Notes under the pieces: generated by a model | What the model saw: only the letters and a program-made list of their open reading frames with translations | What the model was told of the DNA's origin: nothing | The model's database searches: none | In this document: positions 1-12,466 of the stretch, piece by piece | How positions within the stretch are numbered: the stretch's first letter is position 1 | How the letters are laid out: each line of letters starts with the position of its first letter | NCBI GenBank assembly: GCA_013368315.1 | Contig: JAACJM010000075.1 | Location: 62,001-126,000 of the forward strand | Origin: Tetrapyrgos nigripes | Lineage: Eukaryota; Basidiomycota; Agaricomycetes; Agaricales; Campanellaceae | Reading direction: 5' to 3' | Length of the DNA: 64,000 bases | Translations under genes and position numbers: made by a program

Positions 1-259
1 CTTTACTTGGTCTTCTCCTATCCTAATTGTCTCTAATCCTAACTTACTGTCCTCGGAGGGTCATTTGTTGTGTCCCCCATCATTATTTGTTCTCATCACT
101 GTCTGAGACATCTCACACAACCTCCTCACACTTGCTCTCCCCTCTCAATCCTCCTCTCCTTAATGTGCACTCCCTCTCTCCCACACTCCTTCATCATCTC
201 ATTGCTCTGCCATTCGCTCGTCACTGTTGTCTACCTGCCTTTCCCACTATGGGTGCTGA

Positions 260-713
260 CACTGGAAGCAAATCCCTGTAAATACACTGCCATACAGGGG
301 TATTACAGCAGCCTTACTACAAGTCATTCAATAAGTAATACACCTTATATTACAAGAGTATTACAAACACATATATTTTTCAGAACAATCCTGTAAGACT
401 GCTGTAAATCAGGGTGGATTACAGCAACATTTCAGTGTGACATAGTGTCACAGTAATACATTCTGTAATACTGCTGAGAAATACAGAGGTATTTCTCAGC
501 AGTATTACAGAATGTATTACTGTGACACTATGTCACACTGAAATGTTGCTGTAATCCACCCTGATTTACAGCAGTCTTACAGGATTGTTCTGAAAAATAT
601 ATGTGTTTGTAATACTCTTGTAATATAAGGTGTATTACTTATTGAATGACTTGTAGTAAGGCTGCTGTAATACCCCTGTATGGCAGTGTATTTACAGGGA
701 TTTGCTTCCAGTG
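260..713. mobile_element. Perfect-hairpin MITE, CACTA/CMC type
   Basis: Two 225-bp arms (260-484 and 489-713) are exact reverse complements around a 4-bp centre. The ends read CACTGGAAGC and its complement, and the trinucleotide TGA flanks both sides (257-259 and 714-716). CACTR termini with a 3-bp target duplication are the mark of the CMC (CACTA) superfamily. The arms repeat the motif TGTAAT/ATTACA many times, as expected of subterminal transposase sites. There is no coding capacity. It lies 11 bases after an ATG of the surrounding retroelement reading frame. Confidence 0.85.
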
Positions 714-2469
714 TGACATGACCAACCCTGCCAATGCTGCTGCACCTTCAGGCATCAACCAAGCATCTGACGTCTCCCAATCATCTACTCACACTGCCTC
801 ACTGGAGGATGTTGTCATGGCCAACAGTGATGACCTCTATATCACTGCTGCCTCTCACTTGCAAACCAATCTCGGGACTCCTGCCCTTCTATCTGGCAAT
901 CCATCACTTGTTCCCACTGAGCTGGCTGGAAGTGCTCCCCTAGCATCCAGCCCTCGTTGCCTGACATCTATCAGGCTGCTGCCAGTAGCCTCAGCAGCTC
1001 TCACTCTCACTGATTCTCTGAGACCAGCATTTTCAATGTGGATGTCTCACCTAATCCCAGCATCTGCACTGGCAATACAATTGCCAGTTCCACTACCCAT
1101 CCATCTAGCTGCCCTGCAGCTGACCCTGCTCTGAGACCTCTCGTGTTGCTTCCTTGGGGCCCAGACCCGACACCTACTCCTGCCTGGTCCTTGGTTGGCC
1201 AAACTTTGCTCACTTTCAACAAAGTTGCAACCACCACTGACAAAAATCCAAAGAACAAGATGACAGGAGAGAACACCACTAACAGTAGTCTGAACAACAA
1301 GGTGGCAGATAAGAAGGCCACTGATGGGAACCCCACTGCTGATGAGAATGCTACTGATGGAAATCTGAAGGATAAGGCAGCAGGAAAGAAGGCTGTTACA
1401 AACAAAACAGGGAAAGGGAAGGGAAAAGACAGCAACAGTGGCAGAACCGATGACTGTGATGGCAATTGTCCCTCCCCTCCATGGATCAATGACTTACTTG
1501 ACACCATTCACTGTCTGGAGTCTGATGTTACCTGACTTTGACGCAAGGTAGCAGACTTGAGGGCTAACGCTCCCCCCACTGAGATGCATCTACATAGCAC
1601 CTCTGATTGCCCTCTCGTCAGTCCTTCTGCCCCACCTGTAGCTTCCACCAGCAACATAGCATCCACCTGCAGCACTCCATCTCTGCTTAGCCATCTTACT
1701 TGCTATCCTGCTACAGATCCACCTGGTCACCATCATGCTCATTCTGCACAAACTGTGGTAACTCTCTATCAACAAAGAGGTGGTCAAGTTTGGGAACGAG
1801 ACTATTTTGAATTTGTGGAGCTCTTGCATCATCTCAGTGTCCCCACAGCCCCTCCTCCTATCCACCATGGTCTTGTTCCCAACTACAACTCCCAAGCCTT
1901 ATATATCACATTCTGCACTTTTGAGATGGCTGCTGAATTCTGCTGTCTCTGGAACAAACATGTGCCCTCTGGTCATCACATCCACAATATCTTTGCCTGC
2001 CTCTGAAAGTATGGGGTGGTGGAACCATATCTGTCTTCAGTCTCTGTTTTTGGCAGTGTTCTAGCTCCCCATCCACTTCGTGTTTGTCCTCTTCATTCCA
2101 AATCAGTGTTATGTTGTTCTTGTTTCTTTTCTACTTCTACCTTTGAATACCCTTCTTCTTCGCCATTTGATCATGGCTGTCGTTCTTTTGGCTCTTTTGA
2201 GTTCCATTCATTACCTTCCTCTGCATCTCCTCTCGAACACCCTTCTTCTCTGCCACCTGTTCATGGTTGTCACCCTCTTCAACATTCCAAGTCTGACACT
2301 TATTTATCTCGATCTGTTGTATTCCCATCTGATACTACTGTACTACCAGCAGTGATGAATAATGCTGCTTTGTCTCCATCTCCTGTATCCCCATCTCATA
2401 CTACTGTACTACCAGCAGTAACGAATGATGCTACTTCACCTTTCCCAACTTGTATAAATGCCTCTACGA

Positions 2470-3650
2470 ATGCTTGTCTACCTACTGTCATGAATCCCTT
2501 CATGCCTTCGCTTCTAGACCCTGTTCTTTGTTCTCCTTTCATCATTCTTCTCCCTTCCATCATTCTTCGCTTCTTTGGTTCTAGATGATGTTCCTTGTAC
2601 CTATGGCTTCCATCTTCTTTGATGCATCATCTCTCTGATTGACAGATCATATCTGTACCTGTTACACATATTGACATCACTTAGATACCTGATTATCATT
2701 CCTTGATTGTTTCCATCAGTACCTGCTGATCTAATCTTGTTCTCCTTCGCACTTTTGTATATATACTCCAGGGCTTTGTAGATAGTTCCTCAGTCTGTCC
2801 ACTTCTGTCCCTCTGATCCATACTGCTCAGCATTGTCCTCAGTACTATGTAGACTCTGGCCCAGTACTGGCTTACTCATCTATACCATCTATTTGCCTTA
2901 TTGCTTCGTCTTTGGTTCCTGTGTGGTGGCCTGAGAGGCATCCAGTCCCTATCTGAACCTGTTCTTGACACCTACCAATTGTACTGTTAGCTCTAGTTCA
3001 CTGCCCACTTGTACTTCTACTGCTCACAATAGTGAGCATCATCCTCTACCAAATTTCAGTTCTTCAGCTCAAAATGATGAGCATCACCCTTTTACTCCTA
3101 ACATCAGGAGCTGGAATCTTAATGGCCATTATGATGGAAACTCCTCCCACCCTGACTTCTCCAAATTCTTTGAGGGCATTGACATCTTCTTTATTCAGGA
3201 GACCCATTGTCACACTGATGGCAACAGCATTTCTACCCCTTCAGGATTCACTTTATATACTTGCAACCATGTTCGCTCTGATCTTGTCATGAATCTCTTC
3301 ATGCCTTCGTCTCCAAACCCTGTTTTCCTTTATTCTTTTGCTTTTAGTCTTCTTTCCAGTACTTTGGCTTATCCAGATCTTGTTTCTCTTTGTTTTCCTT
3401 CTTCTTTGCTTCGCTTCCTTTGTTCCTGTCACTGCTATAGTCCTTCCAGGTGTTTCTCCATGGTTCTCCCTTTCTCCATGGTTCTTCCTTGTTTCCCCAT
3501 AGTTCTACCTTGTTTCTCCTTGATTCTTCCATTGTTCCTTTATTTCTCCAGAGTTCTTCCTTTCCATCAGTACCTATAGATCTAGGCTTCATCTCTTCAT
3601 TCCTTTGATCATATATACTTTAGTGCTTCATAGAAAGGAATGAGTTGACT
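2470..3650. repeat. Two diverged copies of a roughly 330-bp pyrimidine-rich repeat
   Basis: The segments at about 2487-2800 and 3285-3650 share an opening (TCATGAATC then TTCATGCCTTCG) and a closing part (TTCCATCAGTACCT, then a TATATACT stretch and a CTT-rich tail). The second copy interrupts the endonuclease-like frame right after its conserved start. This looks like two insertions of one short element into the retroelement. Boundaries are approximate, and no terminal repeats were found. Confidence 0.4.
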
Positions 3651-4299
3651 TAGTGAGCTGGAACGAAAAGGCAATCGGGAGCATGGAAAGAATACCTGGT
3701 ATAGCCGCTGAGTTGTTATGCCACAGGTTCAGGCCACACGATGGCCTCTATCATGAAACCAACGTCTCAAGTCTCAGATATCCCAACTGTGGCTAATAGC
3801 TCTCCTCAAGCTCAATACTTATACTTATGTGCAGCCATTTTTTCCAGTGGTTCTTTGTACTCTAGAAACTCTATACTACATACATGGACAACCATCCACT
3901 TATCCTCTTACCTTAGTGAGTGATTGGGAACAGCTCACAAAAATACAGAAGCCTGTAAAAGTATGTAGAAAATCAGCTGTACTTGTGCCTGCCACCTGGT
4001 AGAAAAAAGATAGATAAAGAGAATAGAGAAGTAGTAGGAACAAGTAGAGGATGAGTAGCTGACTATACTCGACACTGCACTGTACTGAGAGCGGAGTGGA
4101 GAAGAAGTGAATAGACTAAGGAACTAACTACAAGTCCTTTGGTATATATATCAAGGAAGTGAATTGTGAATAAGTGAATAAGTGGGAATGTCCATGGAGA
4201 TAAGAATTGGAGGAGATAAAGGATGAACATATCAGATCAAGTGATGGTAACTGTAGGCAGGATGAGAGAAATGAATAGTAGTCCGTGGAGATAAGAAAT

Positions 4300-4658
4300 G
4301 AATAGACTGGCAATTCGTGACACTACCCCCCTCCTATGACAAGCTTGCACCAGAGCTTGTACGCTGTTGACCCCGTCATCTGTCATTGGATCCCAAAGTC
4401 CCTTTTCCCATGCATCATTGAACCTTCTGTTGATTTCCTTAAAATTCGCCTCCTGTGAATTGCTGCTATCATATCCTTTGTTGTATGTATCCCAATCCCA
4501 TAACGCCGCAGGGGTGTGATGTCCCCAGGGACCCCAACCGTCAGAGTCCCAGCCCTTGTTGTCGCGAGGGTTACCCCACCCATTGTCCAGCCTGTCGTTG
4601 TCTGTGTTCCACCAGTTGTCATGAAACCCATCATTTGGATCATAGTTCCATGTCATGA
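4300..4658 (-). CDS. Trp/Asp/Gly-rich hypothetical protein, probably transposon-derived
   Basis: On the minus strand, from a Met codon near 4658, the frame gives a protein starting MTWNYDPNDGF. It is extremely rich in Trp, Asp, Asn and Gly for its first 60 residues, then has an amphipathic stretch (FKEINRRFNDAWEKG) and a tail with VQALVQACHRRGV. The low-complexity acidic-aromatic part resembles nothing I can name. Position in repeat-rich DNA suggests a gag-like or other element-encoded product. No signal peptide or catalytic motif is visible. It may be a fragment. Confidence 0.35.
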
Positions 4659-4859
4659 TGGTTGTTAATATGAAACATGAAAGAGAATGGGAATGGCAAC
4701 ATGGAAAGAAGGGTGTGAAGAGAAAGTGGTACAGTGTAACTGTGAAAGGTGGAAAGACAGTGAAAATTTTGATGCCAAGATGGAAATTTAAGCCTACTGG
4801 CACTGTCCTGGTGCTGAAACACACATTTCAGAGGATATGAAAGATAATGGGACAAAGAT

Positions 4860-6050
4860 TGTGAGCAGTCATTGTGTAGAGGTGAGAGAGAAAAAGGAGA
4901 GAGAAAGAAGTAGTGGTAATAAAGAGAAATAGATGAGGATAATGGACAGTGAATTGCATGAGAGATAACAATCGTGACACAAACATCTCACTGACAATGA
5001 AATAGTTTGCACTCTTTCCTTTCCATCTTCCCTCAGGAATCCAACAGGAATTTCTCTGCTACATAAAGAAAAAAAGCATCAGTGAGCAAGACGAAAGGAC
5101 CAAATACAGATAGGTTGGATAGACACCTCATCTCTCAATCCCAACACCTCAAAAAACCAAAGAGGAGCCAGAGATTGGCTGTAAAAAATTAAGGATGCAA
5201 GAGGATGAGGAAAGGTGTTGGTATAAGTAGAACATTGGCAGAATGCTGGAAGGCTGAAAGGTAGAGTGGTGAAAGGTAGATAGGTAAGAGGTTGATAAGG
5301 AAGGAGACAGGGATGGAAGAAGGGAAAGGGAATGAAAAGACAAGAGAGGGAAATGAGAAAGCAAAGGAAAACACGTACCTGGACAAAATAAAATGTCTCT
5401 TTGTATACCCAATGAAGACAGAGTGTCGAGTAGCTAGTCCAGATGGTACAGATGAGAAGGGTGACTTGCTCTGGAAAAGGGAAAAGAAACAATGTTAGCA
5501 TGAGAAAGAAAAAAGTAAAGAGGAGAGCAAGCAAGGAAAGAAAAGAGCAAGAAACACTCATCACGATACACTTTCTACATTTCATCATATCCACCTTGAT
5601 TACATCTCAATTTCCATTCATATTTCTCCTCCTCTAAAAAGAGCCTTCCTCTGCATTGATGGTCTCTAATAATCTATAACCAGTCCTACTTCTAGGCATG
5701 TGGTTGAGAGCGATGAGGATGCACAGCTTGATGTAGGTGCCTGCACCTCCAGAGACCTCCACAAATAGCAAGCAGAACATCATCTGATACCACATTCATT
5801 TATCATTTCATTCGTTTTTCCTATGTTTCTAATTCATTGTCTCAACACCTTTTGTTACAATTTCTCACCCCTATTCTATAAGACTCTTTGACTCATTCTT
5901 TCTTTTCTTTACTTTGTTTCATCTTTCTTATCTAACACATGTTTCCCTTTCGTTCGCCATGCTCTATCCTTGCTTTCTCTTTCACATGTGTAGTATGCAT
6001 GTTTCCTTTGCTCTTATCTTATACATGCATTGTATGCATGTCTCTTATTA
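4860..6050. other. Purine/pyrimidine-biased spacer without a recognisable gene
   Basis: Long AG-rich (plus strand) stretches between about 5200 and 5550 open several frames by composition only. I see no conserved motif, RNA gene or repeat boundary before the element at 6051. Confidence 0.5.
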
Positions 6051-6589
6051 CTGTATAATTTCGACCGTAAGTTCACGTAACAGTAACGCGAGCCTCTGAA
6101 CTAAGCCAAAATGTATCTTCGTAACGCATAACTAACCCTTCTGAACTGGGTTCGTAACGTTTTCATTCTGGGCCTAAAAAACGCTTTTTTTCAGGCAGTC
6201 AAGGCCGCTGTATTACTATTTGAGTACTGTATTGTAATTTGTCAGTCAAAATTCGGTAGCTTTTATGACATACACGTTGCACGCAACTGCCGCAGTCTTA
6301 AATCTTGGCACGTCGAAACCTACTCCCCATCACTCTTTCTGTATCTTCTCCCTGAGCGCCCCAAAAAAATTAGCGACAAGAGAGTGAAGAATATAACAAG
6401 TTATGAACCAAAATGCACAGAAACTGAGCGAGTAGACGTAACAACCACTCAGTGGAGGCAGGCCAAAGGCCTGCCCGACTCTTCTACCATATATGTATAC
6501 ATGCATCTGTAACACATAACACCCCAGCTTGAACCAGACCCAAGACGTAACGGTTGGACCCCTCTGAACCTAAGGTCAAAATTATACAG
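6051..6589. mobile_element. Non-autonomous TA-target DNA element (MITE), 539 bp
   Basis: The ends are inverted repeats beginning CTGTATAATTT (6051) and finishing AAATTATACAG (6589), with similarity continuing inward through GACC. A TA dinucleotide flanks both sides (6049-6050 and 6590-6591). TA duplication is typical of the Tc1/mariner-pogo group. The interior has no open frame of note. Confidence 0.7.
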
Positions 6590-6591
6590 TA

Positions 6592-7307
6592 CCTATGTGC
6601 TGTTTGACATAGCTACTACAGACAATTTACATGCTTAGCACACATTGTACTCTGACTCATAGTTACAAGATATTCTTGTATATAGGCAGATGATTCTTTG
6701 AGCTAGATTGCCCAGCTCGACCTTATACATCTTTCTACAAGTCTTACTTTGAGTAATACTTGTCTTCAGAAGTCCTGCTCAAACCTTTCTTTGACAGAAA
6801 GGCTCAATGAACAAATGAATGAAAGGCGAAACCTTGAAGTATGACTTCTGTCGTAACACCTTTGAAAGGATCAGATGTGGCAGATGCCCGTCATAGACCA
6901 GTATGATCTGTTGTAGAAAGACAAGGATCAAACAGCACCCACCCCATCCAGCACTAAGCAGCCTGCTGCGAAAGCTCATTCCAAGATGAGTCAATGTTTG
7001 ACAATATCTGGGGCTGGGACTAGCAGCACTCAGTCAGGTGGAAATGCATCAAACTACCAAGGTATACTGTTGAGGACATTTTGGTGATTAGTATGATTAA
7101 ATCTGACTAAAATTTCCACTCCTACAACTGCTACTACCACTACTTACACTTGTTCATAGTATTTACAACCCCTATTGCTCACTCCCAATCTCTACATTTT
7201 GATGGGGGCAGTTGCCCTTGGTTTGGCCTATTACTATTCATAACCTAGAAGTGAAAAATCCCAAAGAAATCTGTCTATATCTTCATCCCTCCCTCATGTC
7301 CCTTCGT
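6592..7307. other. Intergenic stretch, nothing recognised
   Basis: AT-rich sequence without conserved coding frames, tRNA or clear repeats. Short frames here have no recognisable motif. Confidence 0.5.
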
Positions 7308-8563
7308 TATGCTTGTGAATCCTGGATAAAATTTTCCCCCGCACATTTCACCTGATTTTCGTAGTTTCCGGACTTTTTGTGACTCTTGCTGATTTCCCCG
7401 CACTTTTATTCCAGGTCCGCCAAACAATTTCACACCTGAACTTTCATTTAGGAGTCCCGCGCACACTTTTAGCGTGACATGTGACATGGGCACTCTTTTT
7501 TTTTGCTTTCGCAGAACTTTCTGGATTTGTCCCAAACTTTTAGATAGTACACCTCGAAATGTAAATAGATACTACTTATGTATATATCCCACCCGACGTT
7601 GTAGCAGAGACCTTTGGAGATCCCGCCTCATGACCTCATACCCGGCTTTCCGGGTAGCAATTAGCCGTTGGCTGACCCGTTTGAGCAACTTGAACCTCTC
7701 GTCCTTCCACCTCTACATTGCTCTATGGTTTTTCAAGGATGACAGTGTGTCGTTTTTTCATTTTCCCCACTTGCTTGATCCTCAAAGTACACCACCAGGT
7801 TTCCGCGTAACCTTTGGTTAGCGTACATGGAAAGGCCAAGGTTTAAATTTCGATTTTCGGGATTATCAAACTGGAGTGCTCAGCAGGCATCGGGTATTAT
7901 ACAGTCTTGTCCCGTTGTCCTACATAGTAAGAATGTGTAATGTATCGTAGAAGGGACATGTGGGCCAACTTGCGCGTAGCATGATCCAAACAGACCGGCT
8001 AATCGGCCCGCCGAGTCCGCAGATTGCCCTTGACTAAGGGCCATACGTACACTATGATTTCACATGAACTTGATGAGGTGGCATCGCTTAGTTACTAGAC
8101 AATGCTTGCTTCAGGGCTTAGCCATAGACCTGACCATCGCCAGAACTTGCTGAAAGTGGGTCATGAACATGAGAAGGAGCGTGGGACATCCGCCCTTCCA
8201 AATTTGGGGATAAAAAAAAAGCAACGGCTAATCGCTAGTACCCGGAAAGCCGGGTATGAGGTCATGAGGCGGGATATATACATAAGTAGTATCTATTTAC
8301 ATTTTGAGGTGTACTATCTAAAAGTTCGGGACAAATCCAGAAAGTTCTGCGAAAACAAAAAAAAAGAGTGCGAAATTGAGCCCATGTCACACGTCACGTT
8401 AAATGTGTGCGCGGGACTCCTAAATGAAAGTTCGGGTGTGAAATTATTTGGCGGACCTGGAATAAAAGTGCGGGGAACTCAGCAAGGATCAGAAAAGGTT
8501 CGGAAACTAGGAAAATCAGGTGAAATGTGCGGGGGATAATTTTGTCCAGGATGCACAAGCATA
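7308..8563. mobile_element. Long-TIR non-autonomous DNA element, 1256 bp
   Basis: Inverted arms of about 360 and 340 bp (7308-7671 and 8221-8563) start TATGCTTGTG at both outer ends. They are flanked by the 6-bp direct repeat CTTCGT (7302-7307 and 8564-8569). The arms are similar enough that a minus-strand frame on the left and a plus-strand frame on the right give nearly the same peptide (both contain GLLNESSGVKLFGGPG); this is a shadow of the repeat, not a gene pair. The left arm carries about 30 extra bases near 7590-7620. About 550 bp of unique DNA lies between the arms, with no transposase. Confidence 0.7.
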
Positions 8564-10484
8564 CTTCGTAAAAATTGAACGGTAGATACTTTCACATACT
8601 ACCTACATTACTATGTAACCAGACTTACCAGATTTTCACTGAGACGTTTGCCATGGACTGAAAATGACGAAAAAAGTGCATTTCTGCGAGCGTGACAGAA
8701 GTGAAAAGGTTTGGAATGCGGTATTCCTCTGAAGAAAATATTCAAGGTTGGCTTTAGTACATGATAGTGCATATATATATCTGTATAACTACTTTTTGAA
8801 GCCAAATTTCCGAGTGTTATGCATCGTCAGGTTGCAAGCAAGGGTGGAAGTGAAAGAAAACTCGACTCATAAACTCCTCTCGGTACCTGCGTTTTAAATG
8901 AGTGTCACCCAGTGACACTTTTCGCTTCCCGCCAATGCGCTGTCACAAAACGTCCTTCGTCGGCTTTCCACAGCTTATTTCAACGTCCCTCGGAAAACCC
9001 TCTAAATTTGATGAACTGAAAGTTTATATCTGACATAGAATTGAGGTGTGCAAAGTCTTTGGGCCAATGGTAAAGATTTGCGAAAGTTTTAATTCATTGA
9101 CATTTTATTTTGCACTTCTAGGTTACGAGTAGTATATACGAAGTGAAGCTTGTAAGTAAAGTGGAGGGGAAGGGAAAGAGACGATCGCCGATGATCGGCG
9201 CAGCGCCGCAGAGAACGTCAGGTGGAAAGGCGGACGAAAACTGAGAGCTCAGGAGGTTTTAGGAATACGATCAGGAAAAACAGGGATCGATTCGACATGG
9301 CCACACGCGGAAATGGAGTGTAAAGAACTCACCCTCATTTCATTCGGTCTCGTAACCCATCAATATCACAAGGACGTGATACTATCATCGAGTGCTGGAG
9401 AGGTTTTGTAGCTTCCCGCAAATTTTAGTACTGAACTGCGAAACCAGAAGAAAGTCTTCCAGTAAGTCTTTGCAAATCTTCAATTTAAGCCAGTAAGTAT
9501 ACTAACGCAATACTTACTTTGGGTCTAGTACAGTGTTCTCCTCTGAGGTTAGGACAGGTGAGACATGAAATTGCATAGTCTGCCTAGAGTCCTGGTCTTT
9601 AGCCCAGGATACTCCTTTATGAACTGCAGGCAACCGAAGTTGGAGGGTTAGGACCAGGGTAGGTTAGCGAGGTGGGGGGTTTGACGGTCAGGTCAACTTG
9701 AAGTAACTCGGACCCTCCAGATCCAACAACAGGACTGCTACGTAAGGTACGGGTTGTTTGGCATCGAGATTGCTAAATAGAATTATCCCCTTAAAAAGGG
9801 CCTCGTAATCAGCAATGTCCTGTTGAGGCCCGAGGGTGCGGCCATTTGGATCTGCGCAGTCGTTCCTAAGCGTCGCTGGTACGCATCATGATTAACATTG
9901 ACATATTGACATCTTGACGGCACAAGAATCTTGTGCCTTCTGCTTCTACTGACTCGCCTCATCGTACATACATAATATAGAGTATACGCAGATGATCCCG
10001 AGTCTTCATGGTGCCTCCTGCATAGGAAAAGTACCTATATGGATGCCTTCTTGAACTGTAGAGACGAGCGATAAGCCCCACACAACGGAAACTCGGCAAA
10101 TTATTACTTCTCACCTCCATATATATATTTGCGACAGGGGACGCCCGCCGTCGCCCATGGTTCAGGATATTGACACGGGGTATAGGACTGTCATTGAACG
10201 CCTGTAACTGTTTGATACACCGCCTTATATACTTGGTGGTACTCGAGTAAGTGCGACGCGAACTCGCTCAGGGTCGTTGCACATTCAGATCCCCCATATA
10301 TCTTATCCTCCAAGTGTTGCACAAATAATCTCTTTCCCTTCCCCGCCTCCCACTCCGACCCCATATTGTGTGAGAACCGTCTTCCGCAGGTCGTCTGGAC
10401 GCCCTTGCTCGTTGTACTTGAACTGCAGAACCGGTCTTAAGGCTTGACTCCAACTTGACTCTTCAACGCTTGCCTCTTTGAGTC
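8564..10484. other. Intergenic DNA with one dispersed-repeat copy (9299-9355)
   Basis: No gene seen. A small palindrome (GTGTCAC CCA GTGACAC) lies near 8904. The 57-bp piece at 9299-9355 matches segments at 23525-23595, 46682-46737 (opposite strand) and 50688-50880. The last few hundred bases presumably hold the promoter of the next gene. Confidence 0.5.
9299..9355 (+). repeat. Dispersed repeat, copy 1 of 4
   Basis: Words GCCACACGCGG, GAGTGTAAAGAACTC and CTCGTAA occur in this order also at 23525-23595 (+), 46682-46737 (-) and 50688-50880 (+, interrupted). The repeat class is unknown. Confidence 0.6.
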
Positions 10485-12466
10485 ATGTCGAACTCGCAGT
10501 TACCCGGGTCACCGACTAGCAGTATTCCTTTGACAGCCCTTCCGAACGGAGTAGACGTCTCTTCGCAGATAGGTGGAGCATTTTATGGCAATCTTTTGTC
10601 CACACTGTACGTTTCATTTCTGTTTTGATTAGTTGCTCTCCTCATCAATGTTCGCTCATCTCCTTGTCTTCCAGGTTCATGGGTATAACGATCGTTCAAG
10701 GGTGGATTTACTTCAATCATAATGAAGACAGAATACTTCTGAGGTTGTTTGTAAGTCACGCTCTCCATTCAACTTTATTTCAGCCTGAGGGTTCGGACTT
10801 TCTGACGATGATCCTTGAAGTAGGTAGCATTTATGATGTATCTCATCCTGGTTCCTTATGGCGAAGGATACTCAATTTGTTTTCATAGCCTAGTCGACAT
10901 CCTCGTAACATGTCTTGGAGCTCAAATCCTTCACCATTATTTCGTAAGTACGCTTTCTACGCTATAGAGGCTCTGACAATGCCTAACTATGGTCGGTCAT
11001 CTTTCTACTTTCTTCGTACAGTTGTCACATTTTGGAAGTCTTGAAGTTCTCACCAAACTCACGACGTTAGTCTGAAATTGTTCCCTCGTTCTCGTTCGCC
11101 TATCGCCGCATACTAATCATGCAAATTATCCTCTTCAAAAGAGAAATTATCCTCACACACGCATGCACCATGATTAGCGTCTTCTGCGTTCAATGTTTCT
11201 TCATTAGCAGGATTTGGTTGAGTAAGTCATGTTCTAATCCCTGTCTCTTGATGGCTGGGGTGGCTCCGAGACACTTAGATCATGAATGATACTGACGGAA
11301 TGTCTTTCTGTGAATGAACATTGGGCAGTTGCCAGATTTCACTGGCTGACGTTGGTACCAACGGTACGTATTTTCCATTCATTGCATCCTTGCATCATTT
11401 TCCTGGAGATCTATATACCTGTTATCTTCTGACTCCATTTAACTTTCTTTCTTATCTGGTATATAGGCAGCAGCGACTCTCGCTGCAATGGGTATGTCCC
11501 CGGATAGGTACTCGAAGCTATTCCTCGCTCATTGGAGTTCGACGTTTCAAAACAGCCACTGGAGTAGCAGCAATCTCACAACTAACTGGGGAAACTTCAA
11601 CGAATGCACTTGCAACCACCAATTTGAAGGTGAAGAGCCTTTTGGATACTGGGTCCCCTGATTTTTTCTCAAAGCCTCGACTGATTCGCAATATCAAGGT
11701 CAAAATAGCGCTCGAGGCTTCTTTTGCAGCAGTAGCAGACATTCTAGCTACAATTCAACTTTCCTGGACTTTTCATCAATCAAGGACTGGGACGCATAGG
11801 TATGTACATGTACTCCTCTGCCGTCGCAATGTACGAAAAACAGATCCTCATCCCTGTTAATTACTATACCCTAGGACAGACACTCTCGTTGAAAAACTCC
11901 TCGCATACACTGTCACTAGGGGTCTCTTCGTCACTATCGCGCAAATCCTTTTCATTATCATGTTTGTGGTGGATACTGAGAGATTGACGTGGTAAGTTCA
12001 GAATGCTCTTATCCCCTATCGCCTATACATGTACTTATCAGAAACATATACTGATCACTGTAATGGCAGGACCGCGTTCTATTACATCTTGACGAAGATC
12101 TATGTGATTACTATGCGTGAGTCTCGAATCTTTTTCTTTCCCGGGCCCTTCCGCTTAAAAAGCTTTCTAGTCGCCATACTCAACTCACGGCAATCGCTAC
12201 GCGACACCATCGGTTCTCATGTTACTCAGGATCCAAATATGGACTTTGCGATGAGGAGTGCGATATCACGTCATTTTGCAGAGGGTGCTTGGAGCTCCAG
12301 TATACCAGAGAATTCCACAGTAAGTGGGCATTTGCGCCATCTACTGATAAGTCTCTTATCGTCATCATTTCTCGTATTGACCTAGACGAGTTTCGACGAG
12401 CACCAAAAGGCAAATGGATCTGTTCTGGGGCTTACTCCTAACCAGGGCCCACCAGTAGGAATATGA
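10485..12466 (+). CDS. DUF6534-family multi-pass membrane protein, copy A
   Basis: A many-exon gene spliced by eye from the Met of MSNSQLPGSP to a stop at 12464-12466. Readable blocks in order: GVDVSSQIGGAFYGNLLSTL, GITIVQGWIYFNHN, LVDILVTCLGAQILHHYF, VFCVQCFFISRIW, ARFHWLTLVPT, ADILATIQLSWTFHQSRTGT, then the signature RTDTLVEKLLAYTVTRG and an FVV-rich helix, and LAILNSRQSLRD. This is the layout of basidiomycete DUF6534 proteins: about seven helices with a cytosolic Ser-rich tail. Exons are as short as about 14 bases. All exons join in frame, so the copy looks intact. Function of the family is unknown; a receptor-like or transporter role is only guesswork. Copies B, C and D lie at 37.4-44.1 kb. 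Confidence 0.8.

Larger units (their letters stand above)
1..3720 (+). pseudogene. Degraded non-LTR (LINE-like) retroelement, ORF1-like and endonuclease-like fragments
   Basis: Broken reading frames run on the plus strand. From about 717 a Ser/Thr/Ala-rich protein starts (MTNPANAAAPSG), then continues in other frames through a Lys/Asn-rich tract (about 1210-1440) and a piece with ALYITFCTFEMAAEF near 1890-1960. From about 3100 to 3290 the frame reads SWNLNGH followed by DIFFIQETH, the opening signature of the endonuclease/exonuclease/phosphatase fold used by LINE endonucleases. No reverse transcriptase follows. Stops and frame changes show it is dead. The order ORF1-like then endonuclease fits a LINE; the family assignment is inference from those short motifs. 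Confidence 0.5.

Noticed and set aside
646..1134. Single long protein starting inside the hairpin element
   Set aside because: The first 23 codons lie in the transposon; the retroelement frame starts after it, so this is an accidental fusion.
7275..8539. Two similar proteins on opposite strands
   Set aside because: They are the same inverted-repeat arm read from both sides; no family motif and no splice logic.
11518..11742. Minus-strand open frame in the DUF6534 copy A region
   Set aside because: It is antisense to well-supported exons of copy A.
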